Shown here piece by piece: positions 62,036-64,000 of a stretch of 64,000 nucleotides of DNA. Made by a program: the position numbers and the translations under genes. The stretch lies in assembly GCA_039720395.1 (NCBI GenBank), contig CM077829.1:22647955-22711954 (forward strand), written 5' to 3'. Every line of letters begins with the position of its first letter. The stretch's first letter is position 1. The stretch is from Liquidambar formosana. Taxonomy: Eukaryota > Streptophyta > Magnoliopsida > Saxifragales > Altingiaceae. The notes beneath the pieces are model-generated. The model was not told the origin of the DNA. It did no database searches and saw only the letters and a list, made by a program, of their open reading frames with translations.

Positions 62036-62309
62036 GAGGGACGGAATTAGGATTTCATCTTGAGGGGGGCTAAAGTAAGAACAAAAAAATTTAAACCATT
62101 CAAAACAAGAAATATAATTAGTTTTAACATAAAATTAATATGAAATATAAAACTAGTAAAATATTTGGTTTTGGGAGGGGACCAAATATAATTTTTAAGC
62201 CAAATTTTATACTTAAATAGTTATGTGTACATATATATTTCACAAAAAATATTTGGGTTGGGGGGTAGGGGGCATGGCTCCCTTTGGTCTATACATGGCT
62301 CCGTCCCTG
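62036..62309. mobile_element. hAT-like MITE
   Basis: The short inverted ends (C/G)AGGGACGGA (left) and TCCGTCCCTG (right) are flanked by 8-base (G/A)CCACATA at 62028-62035 and 62310-62317. Both features are typical of hAT elements. There is no coding capacity. Confidence 0.65.
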
Positions 62310-62481
62310 ACCACATAAGATGTCATATTTTGGTACTACACGAAATATGTTGTACATAACATTTCCCATATATTTATATGGATTTGTTGAGGTGTTCAAC
62401 ACCATGCATGTACGACATCGAGCAAAATCAGTTTATGATAATTACTTGTAAATGCATGTTAAAAATGAACGGTCATTATTA

Positions 62482-62822
62482 TTATGATTATTATTATTAT
62501 TTTTTGTGGATACGAGGATAAATCCCCTCAACCTATCCTCCACGACTTCGGAATCGATACCTAATGCCGTTAACTGGAGTAGAACAGAGTGGCAAACCCT
62601 GTGCACCGGCCCCACAACACACACACTAGTAAGTCACGGACTTGCACAGCGACGGGGATTCATACCTACATCCAGATCCAGGAATTGGTTACCCATCAAT
62701 GGAGAAATGTCCTACCAACCTTTACTGCATTATTACGCCCGAAGGGTGGCTAGAAGGTTTGAACTCAGGTCCTCATAGTTGGTATTCTAACCATGAGGCC
62801 ATCCGTGGCACACCTCGTGGTT
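62482..62822 (-). mobile_element. tRNA-derived SINE, reverse orientation
   Basis: On the minus strand the head GGATGGCCTCATGGTTAGAA and GGACCTGAGTTCAAACC resemble the A and B boxes of a tRNA. The T-rich left end on the plus strand (about 62498-62506) is the tail. Imperfect flanks AACGGTCATTATTA (62468-62481) and AACGATCATTATTA (62823-62836) look like an aged duplication. It is not a tRNA gene: no acceptor pairing is seen. Confidence 0.75.
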
Positions 62823-62989
62823 AACGATCATTATTAATGTCGCATATTTGCTTTATCGAACACCTGAATATATCTATTCTATATATATATATAACGGAGG
62901 ATTGGTTACCTGTAGCTTACCACGCGTCAACTTCTTCTTTTTTTTCCTTTAAATCACATGACAGTGAAATAAAGTTATAGAACTTTTTT

Positions 62990-63150
62990 CGAAAAATTAC
63001 CTTTTGGTGATCATTTTATAACTTAATACCAATAAAGGATGTAGGCTGTCAACTTGCTACAACTTAACTATATACCTGTATGAAATTACTGCTAATTTCT
63101 TTTGTTTTGTACTACATTGAAAGTTGATCACTAAAACGTAATTTTCCCGA
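62990..63150. mobile_element. Small inverted-repeat element, copy 1
   Basis: The ends CGAAAAATTACCTTTTGGTG and the reverse complement of CACTAAAACGTAATTTTCCCG pair imperfectly. The centre contains GTCAACTTGCTACAACTTAA, shared with copy 2. Confidence 0.55.
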
Positions 63151-63174
63151 AAAGTTACTTTTAGTGACTTTTAA

Positions 63175-63334
63175 GGAAATTGCTTTTTTAGTGACCACTT
63201 TCCATCTTAATACTAAACAAAAGTTATTCTCTGTCAACTTGCTACAAATTGACTGTATACGTGTTTTAAAATGACTACCACCTTACTTTGTTTGATATTA
63301 AGTTAAGAAGTGGTCATCAAAAAATAATTTCCCC
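63175..63334. mobile_element. Small inverted-repeat element, copy 2
   Basis: GGAAATTGCTTTTTTAGTGA at the left pairs with CATCAAAAAATAATTTCCCC at the right. The centre GTCAACTTGCTACAAATTGA is followed by GTTTTAAAATGACTACCACC. Confidence 0.6.
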
Positions 63335-64000
63335 AATTTTTTTTTTGGTGATCACTGCTCTTTTTCATGCAAGTGAATTGTCACTTGGTATTCACCACAT
63401 ATCTCTTTGTTTTCATGTGAGAGAATCGAAAAACCCACACTATAAAATGTTCATCCCAAAATTTGTAAACTACCATATTTATTTGTTTTCTTTATACCCA
63501 TTCATCTTCTCTCCCAAAAATTGAACATATAAAATTATAAATAGTCATAATAAGAAAGAGAGATAGATAGAGGAAAAAAGGATTAAAAAAAAAAAAACTA
63601 CACGTCGAAATCTTCAAATTCTCCCAATTTGTCTTTGACGAAAAAAAAAATATTTTAATCAAAATTCTTCAGATGGTTTATTACCTAAAATTGAAAAGAT
63701 CTATATGTTCTCTTATCGATCTTCTTCTCCTTCCTTCTTTGCTCCACCCATTCTCTTTCTCTCTCTAAACTTTTCTTTCTCCCTCTCTCACTTCCCAACT
63801 TAATAGCAAACAAAGGAAATTGGTAGTCATTTTAAAACATCTATACAATCAATTTGTAGCAAGTTGATTGATGATATCCTTAACATGTGCCCTTAAGCTG
63901 CAATTAAGGAGATAATCATTATATGGAAACGGTGAAAATGCATAGAAAATGGTATAAATTACTTATAAAATTATAAAAATGCTTAAAAAATTATGCAAAT
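63335..64000. other. AT-rich end of window with a partial third copy of the small element
   Basis: GGTAGTCATTTTAAAAC to TTTGTAGCAAGTTGA (63821-63868) is the reverse of the centre of copy 2. A pyrimidine-rich tract lies at 63718-63800. No gene is seen. Confidence 0.5.

Noticed and set aside
62506..62778. Plus-strand frame of 90 codons
   Set aside because: It lies wholly within a reversed tRNA-derived SINE and matches no family.
62740..62822. tRNA gene on the minus strand
   Set aside because: A- and B-box-like strings are present, but no acceptor stem or anticodon arm pairing is visible, and an element body with tail and flanking duplication is attached.

Overview
This is a gene-poor stretch of a flowering-plant nuclear genome. 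It is made almost entirely of transposable elements, has low GC, and contains no intact host gene. The plant assignment rests on several things: Copia LTRs of the Angela/BARE kind, Tat/Ogre-type Ty3/Gypsy elements with an archaeal-type second RNase H, a CACTA transposon, tRNA-derived SINEs, and captured fragments of plant UBP1, organellar glycyl-tRNA synthetase and plastid-type enolase. The species cannot be told from the sequence alone.

Positions 1-23742 form a Russian-doll nest. A plus-strand Tat element, of which only the 3' UTR and 3' LTR lie in the window (21263-23742), received a minus-strand Copia element (C2). C2 was hit by a plus-strand Copia element (C1, 1-8028) in its leader and by a second plus-strand Copia, now a solo LTR (C3), in its 5' LTR. 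C3 was in turn hit by a 9.6-kb CACTA element (9662-19217). The CACTA carries pieces of at least three host genes, one of which (UBP1) is an intronless copy flanked by a 17-bp direct repeat. The target-site duplications GTGCA (C3) and ATT (CACTA) can be read directly.

Positions 23743-25290 hold a spacer, a probable MITE and two LTR starts of a further Tat-like family. Positions 25291-55548 are one very large minus-strand Tat/Ogre-like composite (T1) bounded by the duplication GAGAC. Its outer LTRs (A and C) resemble each other more than the third, inner LTR (B), which belongs to a second Tat element (T2) apparently inserted just after the T1 archaeal-type RNase H region. T1 keeps broken gag, pro, a probable pro-RT intron, RT, RNase H and archaeal-type RNase H. 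On its 3' side it carries an antisense, multi-exon plant mobile domain (PMD) gene with its own TATA box. Four Copia insertions or fragments and one other solo LTR lie inside this composite.

Positions 55549-64000 continue the old LTR into which T1 inserted. They then hold a hairpin MITE, unrecognised AT-rich sequence, a SINE with a 17-bp duplication, a Tat-family solo LTR (duplication GTGCC), a hAT-like MITE, a second SINE in reverse, and a cluster of small inverted-repeat elements.

The most interesting system is the antisense PMD unit in T1. It has a promoter, introns (one filled with a 160-bp tandem repeat) and a GC-rich motif that is shared with the U3 regions of several Tat LTR families. 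All coding regions seen are decayed, so this is a fossil of that arrangement rather than a working copy.
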